Origin: Streptomyces sp. MNU76 | GTDB lineage: Bacteria; Actinomycetota; Actinomycetes; Streptomycetales; Streptomycetaceae | Length of the DNA: 64,000 nucleotides | Direction of reading: 5' to 3' | Assembly (NCBI RefSeq): GCF_020982545.1 | Contig: NZ_JAJKLK010000008.1 | Span: 124,001 to 188,000, forward strand | Shown: positions 42,538 to 51,664 of the stretch, piece after piece | Numbering within the stretch: position 1 is the stretch's first letter | Layout: every line of letters starts with the position of its first letter | The notes under the pieces: generated by a model | Database searches by the model: none | What the model was told of the DNA's origin: nothing | Seen by the model: only the letters and a program-made list of their open reading frames with translations | Translations under genes and position numbers: made by a program

Positions 42538-43968
42538 TCATTGAACCACTTCGCTGATGTGGTTGACGCAGACGACCTTGGGCTGGGTCATCTCCTCGAA
42601 GGCGAAGCGCACGCCTTCGCGGCCCATGCTGCCGTACTTGAACCCGCCGAACGGCATGGCGTCGAGGCGGTAGTCGGAGGAGTCGTTGATCATGACTCCG
42701 CCGGCTTCCAGCAGCCGGGCCGCGGTCAGGGCGCGGTCCAGGCGGGAGGTGAAGATGCCGGCGTGGAGGCTGTAGTCGATGGCGTTGGCCTGCTCGACGG
42801 CGTCCTCGAAGGACGTGAACGGCTGCAGCACGACCACCGGGGCGAACACCTCCTCCTGCCAGATCGAGCAGGTCGCCGGAACGTCTTCCAGGACGGTCGG
42901 CGTGTACAGGGCGCCGGTGGCGTCGTTGCCGCACAGCAGCACGGCGCCCTCGGCCACCGCCGTGTCGACCTTGGCGCGGGTGGCGGCCGCGGCCTGCTGG
43001 GTGATCATGGGTCCGACGTCGGTGCGCTCGTCGAGGGGGTCGCCGACGCGCAGTAGCTTGGTGCGGGTGACGAAGGCGTCGCGGAAGCGCTCGTAGACCT
43101 CGGCCGCGATCAGGATGCGCTGGGTGCCGATGCAGTTCTGGCCCGCGGCCCAGAACGCGCCGGAGACGCAGGAGGCGACGGCCTCGTCGAGGTCGGCGTC
43201 GTCCATGACGATGACGGGGGCGTTGCCGCCGAGGTCCATGGCGAGTTTCTTCAGGCCGGCGGTGCGGGAGATGGCCTCGCCGGTGGCGAATCCTCCGGTG
43301 AAGGACACCATGCGCACGTCGGGGGCGGCGACGATCGCGGCGGCGATGTCGGTGTCGCCGTTGACGACGGTGACGATCTCCTCGGGCAGGCCGGCCTCGA
43401 TGAGGGTGTCGACCAGCCGCAGTGCGGACAGCGGTGTGAGCGCGGAGGGTTTGAGGATGACGGCGTTGCCTCCGGCGATGGCCGGGCCGAGTTTGTGGGC
43501 GACCAGGTTGAGCGGGTCGTTGAAGGGTGTGACGGCGGCGATGATGCCCAGCGGTTCGCGGGTGAACCAGCCCTGCCGTTTCTCCGAGCCCTCGTGGGAG
43601 TCGAAGGGGATGACCTCGCCGGCGTTGCGCCGTGCCTCTGCTCCGGACAGGGACAGGGTGTTGACGGCGCGGGCGACTTCCTTGCGGGCCTGGGTGATGG
43701 TCTTGCCGGCCTCGCTGACGATCAGCTGGGCGAAGGACTCGGCGCGCCGCTCGATCAGCCGGGCGGCGCGTTCCAGGAAGGAGGCCCGGGAGGCGCGGGA
43801 CAGGGCGGCCGCGGTGCGGCGCCCGCACCTGGCCTGCTGCAGGATGCTGTCGATGGCGCCTGCGTCGGCGGTGGGGACCGAGGCGATGACCTCGCCGGTG
43901 TAGGGGTTGCGCACGGGCGTGGTGTCAGTGCCCAGTTCGAGGCTGGGGGGCACGGCGGTGTCAGACAC
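42538..43968 (-). CDS. NAD(P)-dependent aldehyde dehydrogenase
   Basis: This 476-residue ALDH has AAVTPFNDPLNLVAHKLGPA (cofactor/Asn), VSFTGGFATGEAISR, the general-base Glu position held as Asp in LAMDLGGNAPVIVMDDA, nucleophile Cys in FWAAGQNCIGTQR, and EEVFAPVVVLQPF. The E-to-D change in the ELGG motif is notable but occurs in phosphonoacetaldehyde/lactaldehyde-type ALDHs. Its ATG 43968 lies 8 bp inside the end of the homoserine dehydrogenase gene, so the two are co-translated. It could oxidise an amino-acid semialdehyde made by the aminotransferases nearby. Confidence 0.88.
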   Translation of the reverse strand: MSDTAVPPSLELGTDTTPVRNPYTGEVIASVPTADAGAIDSILQQARCGRRTAAALSRASRASFLERAARLIERRAESFAQLIVSEAGKTITQARKEVARAVNTLSLSGAEARRNAGEVIPFDSHEGSEKRQGWFTREPLGIIAAVTPFNDPLNLVAHKLGPAIAGGNAVILKPSALTPLSALRLVDTLIEAGLPEEIVTVVNGDTDIAAAIVAAPDVRMVSFTGGFATGEAISRTAGLKKLAMDLGGNAPVIVMDDADLDEAVASCVSGAFWAAGQNCIGTQRILIAAEVYERFRDAFVTRTKLLRVGDPLDERTDVGPMITQQAAAATRAKVDTAVAEGAVLLCGNDATGALYTPTVLEDVPATCSIWQEEVFAPVVVLQPFTSFEDAVEQANAIDYSLHAGIFTSRLDRALTAARLLEAGGVMINDSSDYRLDAMPFGGFKYGSMGREGVRFAFEEMTQPKVVCVNHISEVVQ

Positions 43969-45049
43969 GGTGAGTCTCCTTCAGAGCGGGGCGGATGGGG
44001 GCGGTGTCGTCGTCCGCGTGGCGCTGGTGGATGGCGATGATGTCCGACAGCAGGGCGTAGGCGGTCTCGATGCGGCCGGCGCCCGGCCCGCAGACCGTGA
44101 CGGTGCCGAGGAGGTCGGTGTGGAAGGCGACCGCGTTGACCGGACCGGAAATCCCGGCGAGCGGGTGATCGGCGGGCAGAGCGAGCGGGGCGACGCGGGC
44201 ATCGACCCTGCCGTCCTCGTGGCGGGTTGCGGAGCCGACCAGCTTCCAGCGCAGCCCCTTCGCGGCGGCGTCCCGTACCTCGTGGGGGGTGATCGCGGAG
44301 ATTCCCTCGCGGAAGACGTCCTCGCGGCGCAGGTCGGCGCCGAGGACCTCGTTGGCCAGGATCATGACCTTGAGCTGGACGTCGTGGCCCTCGATGTCCG
44401 CGGTGGGATCGGCTTCGGCGTACCCGAGCTCCTGGGCTTCGGCGATGGCCGTCGAAAGGTCGATGCCCTCTTCGAGGCGGCCCAGGACGTAGTTCGAGGT
44501 GCCGTTCATGATGCCCTGGACGCCGGTGATCTCCAGGCCGCCGAGCATGCGCTCGGCGGTGCGCAGGACGGGGGTGCCGCTGAGTACCGAGCCCTCGAAC
44601 TCGAAGTTGACACCACGCTCGGCGGCCAGCCGCTTCAGCGCCCGGCCGGCGAGCGCGACCGGTCCCTTGTTGGTGGTGCACACGTGCTTGCCCGATTCCA
44701 GGGCCCAGCGCACATGGGAGAGGGCGGGCTCGCCGTCGCCGGGGTTGGTGAACGTCGCCTCCACGACGATGTCGGCCGGCACCTCGCGGATCACCCACTC
44801 GTTGCGCGGATCAGCGCTGCCGCCGGCAAGGCCCGCGAAGCTCAGCTCACCGGGCTCGGCGGCCAGCAGCGGCGTCAGATCGATGCCGTCGGTGTCCACC
44901 AGGGAACCAGCCCGCAGATCGGTGATCGCCACCACCCGCAGGGCGAAACCCAGCTCTTCGGCCAGGCGCTCCCCTCTCTGGGATATCAGCTCGGCAAGCG
45001 CGCGGTTGACGCCGCCGAAGCCGATGAGGGCGAGATCGTATCGGCCCAT
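43961..45049 (-). CDS. homoserine dehydrogenase, short form without ACT domain
   Basis: This 362-residue protein has the Rossmann loop LALIGFGGVNRALAEL at about 6-21, HVCTTNKGPVALAGRALKRL (NADP/Lys), GGLEITGVQGIMNGTSNYVL and EAQELGYAEADPTADIEGHD, with the Lys/Asp catalytic pair region intact. It interconverts aspartate semialdehyde and homoserine. The C-terminal ACT domain of biosynthetic Hom is missing and it is paired with an ALDH, so a catabolic role (homoserine or a related hydroxy amino acid) is more likely than threonine synthesis. ATG 45049 starts MGRYDLAL. Confidence 0.88.
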   Translation of the reverse strand: MGRYDLALIGFGGVNRALAELISQRGERLAEELGFALRVVAITDLRAGSLVDTDGIDLTPLLAAEPGELSFAGLAGGSADPRNEWVIREVPADIVVEATFTNPGDGEPALSHVRWALESGKHVCTTNKGPVALAGRALKRLAAERGVNFEFEGSVLSGTPVLRTAERMLGGLEITGVQGIMNGTSNYVLGRLEEGIDLSTAIAEAQELGYAEADPTADIEGHDVQLKVMILANEVLGADLRREDVFREGISAITPHEVRDAAAKGLRWKLVGSATRHEDGRVDARVAPLALPADHPLAGISGPVNAVAFHTDLLGTVTVCGPGAGRIETAYALLSDIIAIHQRHADDDTAPIRPALKETHRV

Positions 45050-45183
45050 GAGATCGCTCCTTCACAGTCCGCCGCCTTCACGGTGCGGCTGCTCAGAGCC
45101 TCGCTTCTGTGCCTGTCACCTGCTCCATGCCACAACGACCACACGGCATGCCGATCTGCTGTGTCGTAGGGCGATTCGCCTTA
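45050..45183. promoter_or_regulatory. upstream region of homoserine dehydrogenase gene
   Basis: No gene is present. It should hold the promoter of the leftward dehydrogenase pair. No operator was recognised. Confidence 0.3.
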
Positions 45184-45393
45184 GGCCCTGTCGTCGAATT
45201 CCCGCCTGCCCCGCGACGCCATGCACGCGCTCTCGACGCACCGGGCACTGACCCGAGTACGTCCAGTACGCGGGTCAGTGCCCGGCACGCCGAGAGCACG
45301 CTCCCCCAGTCTCGGCTGCGCTCGACCGGGAGGTACCCCCACGACGCCGCGGGGCCGCCCTTCGGGCGACAACGGGAATGTGACGACAGGGCC
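45184..45393. repeat. 210-bp MITE-like palindromic element
   Basis: Ends are GGCCCTGTCGTC and GACGACAGGGCC. An inner hairpin has arms CCGGGCACTGACCCG and CGGGTCAGTGCCCGG around GTACGTCCAGTAC. It is related in its core to the 169-bp MITEs (shared GTACGTCCAGTACG and CACGCCGAGAGCACG) but has different ends. No ORF is convincing. Confidence 0.75.
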
Positions 45394-45504
45394 CAGCAGC
45401 AGCTACGGGTGAGCGGGGGCGCACGCGGCGTTCCGGCAGGCCGACCGATCAGGATCGTGGCTCGTTCACCCCAGCCCGTACGAGTCCACCGGCCGGCACA
45501 CCCC

Positions 45505-47199
45505 TCAGCGGACCCGTAGGACGTCGAGGGCCGTGAGTGCCACGTGCAGTTCGGTGCGCTGTTCGCCGGACTCGAGGTCACAGTCGAGGATTCGCTCGAC
45601 GGCGCGCAGACGTTGGTAGACGGTCTCGCGGGACAGACCACCGGAGCGGGCGGCCACCGTCTTGTTGCCTGCCGCGTCCAGGTAGTGGCGCAGGGTGGTC
45701 AGCAGGTCCGTGCCGTGGCGGGCATCGTGGTCGGCGAGCCGGCCGAGTCGGCGTTCGGCGTAGTCCTGGATGCGGGTGTCTTCGCGGAGGGCGAAGAGGA
45801 GGCGGCGCAGGCCGATGTCGGATCGTTCGTGGTAAGAGCGTTCCGGAGGGAGAGGCTGACCGGGCTCGGTGGCTTCGGCGACGCGGGTCGCCTCACGGAA
45901 GGAGCGGGCGACGGCGGGGAGGTCTGTCGCCTCGCTGCCCGTGCTCACCGTTGTCCCGGGAACCAGGTCGAGTGTGGTGCGGCTCAGGTGTTCGACGACA
46001 GGTCGCCACGGTTGCTCGGGACGCAGGGACAGGAGGATGCCGACGCGGGTCGGTCCGAGGAGGCCGACGAGGGCCTGTGTTCCCTTCTTCTTCAGCTCCT
46101 CGGAGAGGAGTTCCTCCGCCTTGACCGTGTCGTCCTCGCCTGGGACGTCGGCGAGTACCGCGATGAAGCGGGAGTCCGCCGTGGGCAGGCCCAGCGCGGC
46201 GATCCGGGTCCCGGCGTCGTCGGGAGAGCGGTGGCGTTGTTCGACGAGGTCGCGCAGCACGCTGCGGTGAGCGGCGCGTTCCCACGGCGTGGGATGGGTG
46301 AGACGGGCGATGGTGAGAGCCATCGCGGTTCTCCCCAGGACGGTGACGGCTTCCGGGCCGAACGGGCCGGAGGGCGAGTGAGGGGCCGGGCTGGGCGGAG
46401 GCGGGAGCATGGCCACCCTGCCCCAGCGTTCGCCCTGGTACTCCACAGGCGCCACGAGCCAGCCCTCGGGGCCGGAGACGGTGGTGTGGTCGGCGGGCGG
46501 TGTTGCCCTGGAGCGCTGTTCCCAGGAGGCGAGTGCAGTCTCTGCCGTGTCACCGGAAGGCTCGCAGACGAGGGCCTGATGGACCAGGTTCTCCAGTACA
46601 ACGGTGCGGCCGCTCATCTCGGCGGCGGCGCGTACGACGTCCTCGGGCCCGGCACCGCGCAGGGTGAGGGCGGTGAACGCCTCGTGGACGCGCTGGGTCC
46701 GCCGCATCACCTCGGCCTGGTTGCCGAGGATGAACGCGTGGACGACCTGGGTGACCTCCAGGAAGTTGACGTCCTTGGCCAGGGTGACGAGGGGCAGGCC
46801 GCGGGCCTGGCAGGCGTGGACCAGGGCGTCGGGCGGGCGGTGGTAGCGGCGGACCAGTTCGATGACCAGGGCCGCCGCGCCGATGTCGGCGAGTTCGTCG
46901 ACGTAACGACGTACGCCGGCCGGCTCCTCGGGCAGAGGCATGCCGGTGGTAAGGACGAGTTCGCCGCCCTTCAGGAAGGAGGCGGGGTCGGTCAGCTCGG
47001 TGATGTGGACCCAGCGGACGGGCCTGTCGAGCCGGGACAAGCCGGTGACCACCTGTGGCTGTCCGGCGGCCAGGACGGGAAGGGCCAGCACGTCGGCCAC
47101 GGTGAGCGGGCGGCCGACGGTGTTCATCTCGCGGCCCGGCACGCAGGCCTCGGGGCCGTCGGCGCCCGGCCCTGGAGCCGTGGGGTGGTTCTCGTTCAC
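45505..47199 (-). CDS. PucR-family regulator, probably of the gab-like operon
   Basis: GTG 47199 gives 564 residues; an ATG 24 codons in (MNTVGRPLTVADVL) is an alternative start. The N-terminal PucR domain is at about 30-150 (GGELVLTTGMPLPEE, LAKDVNFLEVTQVVHAFILG), a GGDEF-like/CdaR middle follows, and a C-terminal PucR HTH (LLTTLRHYLDAAGNKTVAAR, LSRETVYQRLRAVERILDCD). It is divergent from gabT across 296 bp. In Corynebacterium the gab operon is activated by a PucR-type GabR, which supports the same role here by analogy. Confidence 0.87.
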   Translation of the reverse strand: MNENHPTAPGPGADGPEACVPGREMNTVGRPLTVADVLALPVLAAGQPQVVTGLSRLDRPVRWVHITELTDPASFLKGGELVLTTGMPLPEEPAGVRRYVDELADIGAAALVIELVRRYHRPPDALVHACQARGLPLVTLAKDVNFLEVTQVVHAFILGNQAEVMRRTQRVHEAFTALTLRGAGPEDVVRAAAEMSGRTVVLENLVHQALVCEPSGDTAETALASWEQRSRATPPADHTTVSGPEGWLVAPVEYQGERWGRVAMLPPPPSPAPHSPSGPFGPEAVTVLGRTAMALTIARLTHPTPWERAAHRSVLRDLVEQRHRSPDDAGTRIAALGLPTADSRFIAVLADVPGEDDTVKAEELLSEELKKKGTQALVGLLGPTRVGILLSLRPEQPWRPVVEHLSRTTLDLVPGTTVSTGSEATDLPAVARSFREATRVAEATEPGQPLPPERSYHERSDIGLRRLLFALREDTRIQDYAERRLGRLADHDARHGTDLLTTLRHYLDAAGNKTVAARSGGLSRETVYQRLRAVERILDCDLESGEQRTELHVALTALDVLRVR

Positions 47200-47427
47200 G
47201 GTGCCTCCATGGGGGTCCCGGCTCCGGTGCAGCCACGGAGTTTGGGGACGTGCCCGGTCACTCTGACAAGCGTCGCTGACCTGCGCAAGAGCCCGGAGAC
47301 GGCAGCTACGAGGCGCAGGGGCGGGGGGTGAGGGCCCGGCCCGCCTGACACAACGTCCGGATACCGCGTCCCGGCCGGACAGATCGCGCGTTGGCGCGGC
47401 CCCGGTCCGCCGAGATGCTCGTCAGAC
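47200..47427. promoter_or_regulatory. divergent promoter region pucR / gabT
   Basis: No gene is present. The region must hold both promoters. The operator is not obvious. Confidence 0.35.
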
Positions 47428-47475
47428 CGCAGCAGAACCCCAGTAGAACCGACGCAGAACCGCAGCAGACCGAAC
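47428..47475. repeat. imperfect 10-11-bp tandem repeat before gabT
   Basis: CCGCAGCAGAACC, CCAGTAGAACC, GACGCAGAACC and GCAGCAGACC follow in series 20 bp ahead of the gene. The near-helical period could suit an activator of the PucR type. Confidence 0.5.
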
Positions 47476-47495
47476 ACCGAGGCCGGGAGACGAAC

Positions 47496-48764
47496 ATGAC
47501 CGCACTGTCGCCGCACCTTCGCCAGGCCACGCCCGTGGTGGCGGCCCGGGGCGAGGGCGTCCACCTCTTCGACCAGGACGGCCGCCGCTACCTCGACTTC
47601 ACCGCCGGCATCGGCGTCACCAGCACCGGGCACTGCCACCCCAAGGTCGTCGCGGCAGCCCAGGAGCAGGTGGGCACGCTGATCCACGGCCAGTACACGA
47701 CGGTCATGCACGAGCCGCTGCGCCGCCTCGTCGACAAGCTCGGCGAGGTGCTGCCGGCCGGCCTGGACAGCCTGTTCTTCACCAACTCCGGCAGCGAGGC
47801 CGTCGAAGCCGCGCTGCGGCTGGCCCGCCAGGCCACCGGCCGCCCCAACGTCATCGTCTGCCACGGCGGCTTCCACGGCCGTACCGTCGCCGCCGCCTCC
47901 ATGACGACCTCCGGTACTCGTTTCCGCTCCGGATTCTCCCCGCTGATGAGCGGCGTCGTCGTCACCCCCTTCCCGTCCGCGTACCGGTACGGCTGGGACG
48001 AGGAGACGGCCACCCGCTTCGCCCTGAAGGAGCTCGACTACACGCTCCAGACGATCTCCTCGCCCGCCGACACGGCCGCGATCATCGTCGAGCCGGTCCT
48101 TGGCGAGGGCGGCTACGTCCCCGCCAACCACGCCTTCATGGAGGGCCTGCGGGAGCGCGCGGACCGCCACGGCTTCCTCCTCATCCACGACGAGGTGCAG
48201 ACCGGCGTCGGCCGCACCGGCCGCTTCTGGGGCCACGACCACTTCGGCGTCACCCCGGACATCCTCGTCACCGCCAAGGGCCTGGCCAGCGGCTTCCCGC
48301 TGTCGGGCATCGCCGCCTCCGAGGAGCTGATGACCAAGGCGTGGCCCGGCTCGCAGGGTGGGACGTACGGCGCCAACGCCGTCGCCTGCGCCGCGGCCTG
48401 CGCCACCCTCGACGTCGTACGCGACGAGAAGCTCGTCGAGAACGCGGAGGCCATGGGCAAGCGGCTGCGGCAGGGCCTTGAGGCGGTCGCCGACCGGACG
48501 CCGGGCATCGGAGACGTGCGCGGCCTCGGTTTGATGCTCGCCACCGAGTTCGTCAACGAGGACGGCAGCCCCGACCCCGAAACCGCCGCCCGAGTCCAGC
48601 GCGCCGCCGTCGACCAGGGCCTGCTCCTGCTGCTGTGCGGCGCCTGGAACCAGGTCGTCCGCATGATCCCGGCACTCGTCATCGACGAGACCGCGGTGGA
48701 CGAGGGCCTCCAGGCGTGGGCGACCGCGGTCGAGGCCGGCACATCGGGAGCGGCCGAGCGATGA
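47496..48764 (+). CDS. gabT: class-III aminotransferase, GABA-aminotransferase-like
   Basis: This 422-residue protein has PLP Lys in ILVTAKGLASGFPLSG, Asp in LLIHDEVQTGVGRTG, the phosphate loop FFTNSGSEAVEAALRLARQA and CHGGFHGRTVAAASMTTSG. Length and motifs fit GabT, which moves the amino group of 4-aminobutyrate to 2-oxoglutarate, giving succinate semialdehyde. ATG 47496 has GGGAGA before it and the frame upstream is weak. Its stop overlaps the next start (ATGA). The succinate-semialdehyde-type dehydrogenase two genes on supports the assignment. Confidence 0.85.
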   Translation: MTALSPHLRQATPVVAARGEGVHLFDQDGRRYLDFTAGIGVTSTGHCHPKVVAAAQEQVGTLIHGQYTTVMHEPLRRLVDKLGEVLPAGLDSLFFTNSGSEAVEAALRLARQATGRPNVIVCHGGFHGRTVAAASMTTSGTRFRSGFSPLMSGVVVTPFPSAYRYGWDEETATRFALKELDYTLQTISSPADTAAIIVEPVLGEGGYVPANHAFMEGLRERADRHGFLLIHDEVQTGVGRTGRFWGHDHFGVTPDILVTAKGLASGFPLSGIAASEELMTKAWPGSQGGTYGANAVACAAACATLDVVRDEKLVENAEAMGKRLRQGLEAVADRTPGIGDVRGLGLMLATEFVNEDGSPDPETAARVQRAAVDQGLLLLLCGAWNQVVRMIPALVIDETAVDEGLQAWATAVEAGTSGAAER

Positions 48765-51664
48765 CGGACACCGCCACGGCCCTGGAGCCGCTGGTCGCGC
48801 GGCTCGCCGAGACCGCTCCCGGCCTGCGGGTGGAGACCGGCCCCGGCTCCACCGGTCCCTACGCCTACGACGCCTCCAACTACCGGGTGCCGCCGAGGGC
48901 CGTGGTGTTTCCCCGCAGCGCCGACGACGTCGTCGCGGTGCTGCGGGCCTGCCGTGAGACCGGCATCCCCGTCACCGCACGCGGCGGCGGCACCAGCATG
49001 GCGGGCAACGCCGTCGGACCCGGCGTCGTACTGGACTTCTCCCGGTACCTGAACCGGATCCTGGACATCGACCCCGAGGCGCGTACCGCGCGCGTCGAGG
49101 CCGGAGTGATCCTGGACGTGCTGCGGTCCGCGACCGCCCTGCACGGGCTCACCTTCGGCCCCGACCCCTCCTCGCACAGTCGCTGCACGATCGGCGGCAT
49201 GATCGGCAACGACGCGTGCGGCAACCGGTCCGTGCGGCACGGGCGCACCAGCGGGCACGTAGAGGCGCTGGAGATCGTGACGGCTGGCGGCGTGCGGGCC
49301 GTCGCCGACCGGACCGGACTGCGGGCCGCCGACCCGGAGGACAGGGAGGCCGTCCAGCGTGTCGCAGGTCTGGAAGCGGATCTGCGCCGCCTGATCGACG
49401 CCGACCTTGCGTTGCTCCGCACCGAACTGGGCCGTATCCCGCGCCAGGTCTCCGGCTACCAGCTGCATCACCTGCTGCCCGAGCACGGCTTCGACATGGC
49501 CCGTGCGCTGGTGGGCACCGAAGGCTCCTGTGCGGTCATCACCGCCGCGACGGTCCGCCTGGTGGCGACCGCACAGGCTTCCACCCTCCTCACCCTCGGC
49601 TACGACGACGTGGTCGACGCCGCCGAGGACGTGCCCGAGATCCTGCGCTGGAACCCCACCGCCGTGGAGGGCATGGACGAGGCGATCGTCGCCACCATGC
49701 GGGCCCGGCGGGGCCCGGACTCCGTCACCGGTCTCCCCGAGGGCCGTGCCTGGCTGTACGTCGAACTCGACGGCGACGACCAGGCGGCCGTCGACGCCCG
49801 CGCCGGCGAACTGCTGGACGTGCTCAAGGCACAGGGCCGGATGACCGGCGGGCGGGTCGTGCACAGCCCGGCCGAACGGCGCTCGCTGTGGCGGGTCCGC
49901 GAGGACGGAGCGGGGCTCGCCGCCCGACTCGTCGACGGCGGGGAGTCATGGCCCGGCTGGGAGGACGCGGCCGTCGCCCCCGAGGACCTGGCCGCCTACC
50001 TGCGCGGCTTCCGCAAGCTGCTGGCCGCGCACAGCCTGACCGGCGTGCTGTACGGGCACTTCGGCGCGGGCTGCGTCCACGTACGCATCGACTTCGACCT
50101 CGCCACGGACGCGGGACGGGCCGCCACCCGGCGGTTCCTCTCCGAAGCCGCCGCCCTGGTCGTCGAGCACGGCGGAACCCTGTCGGGCGAACACGGCGAC
50201 GGACGGGCCCGGGGCGAACTGCTGGAGGTCATGTACAGCCACCGGATGATCCGGACCTTCGCCGCCTTCAAGGAGATCTTCGACCCCGAAGGCCTGCTCA
50301 ACCCGGGCGTCGTCGTGGCCCCGGCCCCCCTCGACGCCGATCTGGCGCTGCACACCCCCTCCGACGTGCTGCCCGTCGAGACCCTCTTCTCCTTCCCGCA
50401 CGACGAGGACGGTTTCGCGGGCGCGGTACGCCGCTGTGTCGGCGTCGGCCGCTGCCGCAGCGACGCGGGCGGCGTGATGTGCCCGAGCTACCGGGCCACC
50501 GGGGAGGAGAACGCCTCCACCCGCGGCCGGGCCCGCCTGCTCCAGGAGATGGTGCGGGGCGGCACCGTCCAGGACGGCTGGCGCTCCACGGATGTGCGTG
50601 ACGCCCTCGACCTGTGCCTGTCCTGCAAGGCCTGCTCCAGCGACTGTCCGGTCGGCGTCGACATGGCCACGTACAAGGCGGAGTTCCTGCACCAGCACTA
50701 CAAGGGCAGGCTCAGACCCCGCTCCCACTACTCCCTCGGCTGGCTGCCCCTGACGTCCAAGCTCGTCGGGTACGCGGCCCGCCCGCTGAACGCGCTGCTG
50801 CGCGGACCCGCCGGGAAGCTGCTCGCGCGCCTCGGCGGGGTGACCACCAAGCGCCGGATCCCGGCCTTCGCCTCCCGCCGCGCGGTGCGCCGGGCCCTGC
50901 GGGCGTCGAGGACCGGCGAACCGGCGAAGACGCTGCTGTTCGTGGACAGCTTCACCCGCGCCTTCCGCCCCGAGGTGGCCGGGGCCGCGAGCCGCGTACT
51001 CGCAGACGCGGGCATCCCCTGCACGGCCGAGGACGATCTGTGCTGCGGACTGACCTGGGTGAGCACCGGACAGCTGTCCCTCGCGCGCCGCATCATGGCC
51101 CGTACCGTCGCCCGCCTGGACAACGGCGACGAACGGCCCGTCGTCGTGGCCGAACCCAGCTGCGCCGCGGCACTCAAGCGTGACGTGCCCGAACTCCTCG
51201 GCACCGACGCCGCCCGGCGTGTCGCGGCCCGCGTCCACACCCTCACCGGAGCCCTCACCGACCTCGCCGAGCCCGGCTGGACGCCCCCGGAGCTGCCGGA
51301 CAACGTCGTGCTGCAGACCCACTGCCACGAGTACGCCACCTTCAAGGGCCGCCACCCCCGCGACCTGCTCGGCCGCCTCGGCGTGGCGAAGGTCGACGAG
51401 GCCGAGGGCTGCTGCGGACTCGCCGGCAACTTCGGCTTCGAGGAGCAGCACTACGACACCTCGATGGCCGTTGCCGACCTCGCCCTCAAGCCACGCCTCG
51501 ACGACATCGACCCGGGCGCACCGGCCGTCGTCGTGGCCGACGGCTTCAGCTGCGCCACCCAGATCGACCACCTCGCCGGAGACCGGGGCATCCGCGCCCT
51601 GCACCTCGCGGAACTGCTCGACCCCGCCGCCGACCGACCCGGACAACCAGGAGAGAACTCATGA
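48761..51664 (+). CDS. FAD/4Fe-4S D-2-hydroxyacid dehydrogenase (YdiJ/Dld-like)
   Basis: This 967-residue fusion has an FAD-binding PCMH domain at about 45-260 (TARGGGTSMAGNAVGPGVVL, SRCTIGGMIGNDACGNRSV) and an FAD-oxidase C-domain to about 545 (GHFGAGCVHVRIDF, GTLSGEHGDGRARGELLEVM, FDPEGLLNPGVVV). Two ferredoxin-type clusters follow (CVGVGRCRSDAGGVMCPSY; CLSCKACSSDCPVG at about 619) and two CCG domains (CCGLTWVSTGQ, CCGLAGNFG). Such proteins oxidise D-lactate or D-2-hydroxyglutarate and pass electrons to the respiratory chain. Placement between gabT and gabD, with overlaps at both ends, suggests handling of a 2-hydroxyacid side product or of another five- or four-carbon acid. Confidence 0.9.
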   Translation: MTDTATALEPLVARLAETAPGLRVETGPGSTGPYAYDASNYRVPPRAVVFPRSADDVVAVLRACRETGIPVTARGGGTSMAGNAVGPGVVLDFSRYLNRILDIDPEARTARVEAGVILDVLRSATALHGLTFGPDPSSHSRCTIGGMIGNDACGNRSVRHGRTSGHVEALEIVTAGGVRAVADRTGLRAADPEDREAVQRVAGLEADLRRLIDADLALLRTELGRIPRQVSGYQLHHLLPEHGFDMARALVGTEGSCAVITAATVRLVATAQASTLLTLGYDDVVDAAEDVPEILRWNPTAVEGMDEAIVATMRARRGPDSVTGLPEGRAWLYVELDGDDQAAVDARAGELLDVLKAQGRMTGGRVVHSPAERRSLWRVREDGAGLAARLVDGGESWPGWEDAAVAPEDLAAYLRGFRKLLAAHSLTGVLYGHFGAGCVHVRIDFDLATDAGRAATRRFLSEAAALVVEHGGTLSGEHGDGRARGELLEVMYSHRMIRTFAAFKEIFDPEGLLNPGVVVAPAPLDADLALHTPSDVLPVETLFSFPHDEDGFAGAVRRCVGVGRCRSDAGGVMCPSYRATGEENASTRGRARLLQEMVRGGTVQDGWRSTDVRDALDLCLSCKACSSDCPVGVDMATYKAEFLHQHYKGRLRPRSHYSLGWLPLTSKLVGYAARPLNALLRGPAGKLLARLGGVTTKRRIPAFASRRAVRRALRASRTGEPAKTLLFVDSFTRAFRPEVAGAASRVLADAGIPCTAEDDLCCGLTWVSTGQLSLARRIMARTVARLDNGDERPVVVAEPSCAAALKRDVPELLGTDAARRVAARVHTLTGALTDLAEPGWTPPELPDNVVLQTHCHEYATFKGRHPRDLLGRLGVAKVDEAEGCCGLAGNFGFEEQHYDTSMAVADLALKPRLDDIDPGAPAVVVADGFSCATQIDHLAGDRGIRALHLAELLDPAADRPGQPGENS

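Noticed and set aside
49946..51646. 566-codon minus-strand frame over the FAD/Fe-S dehydrogenase
   Set aside because: Antisense shadow of a well-supported gene.
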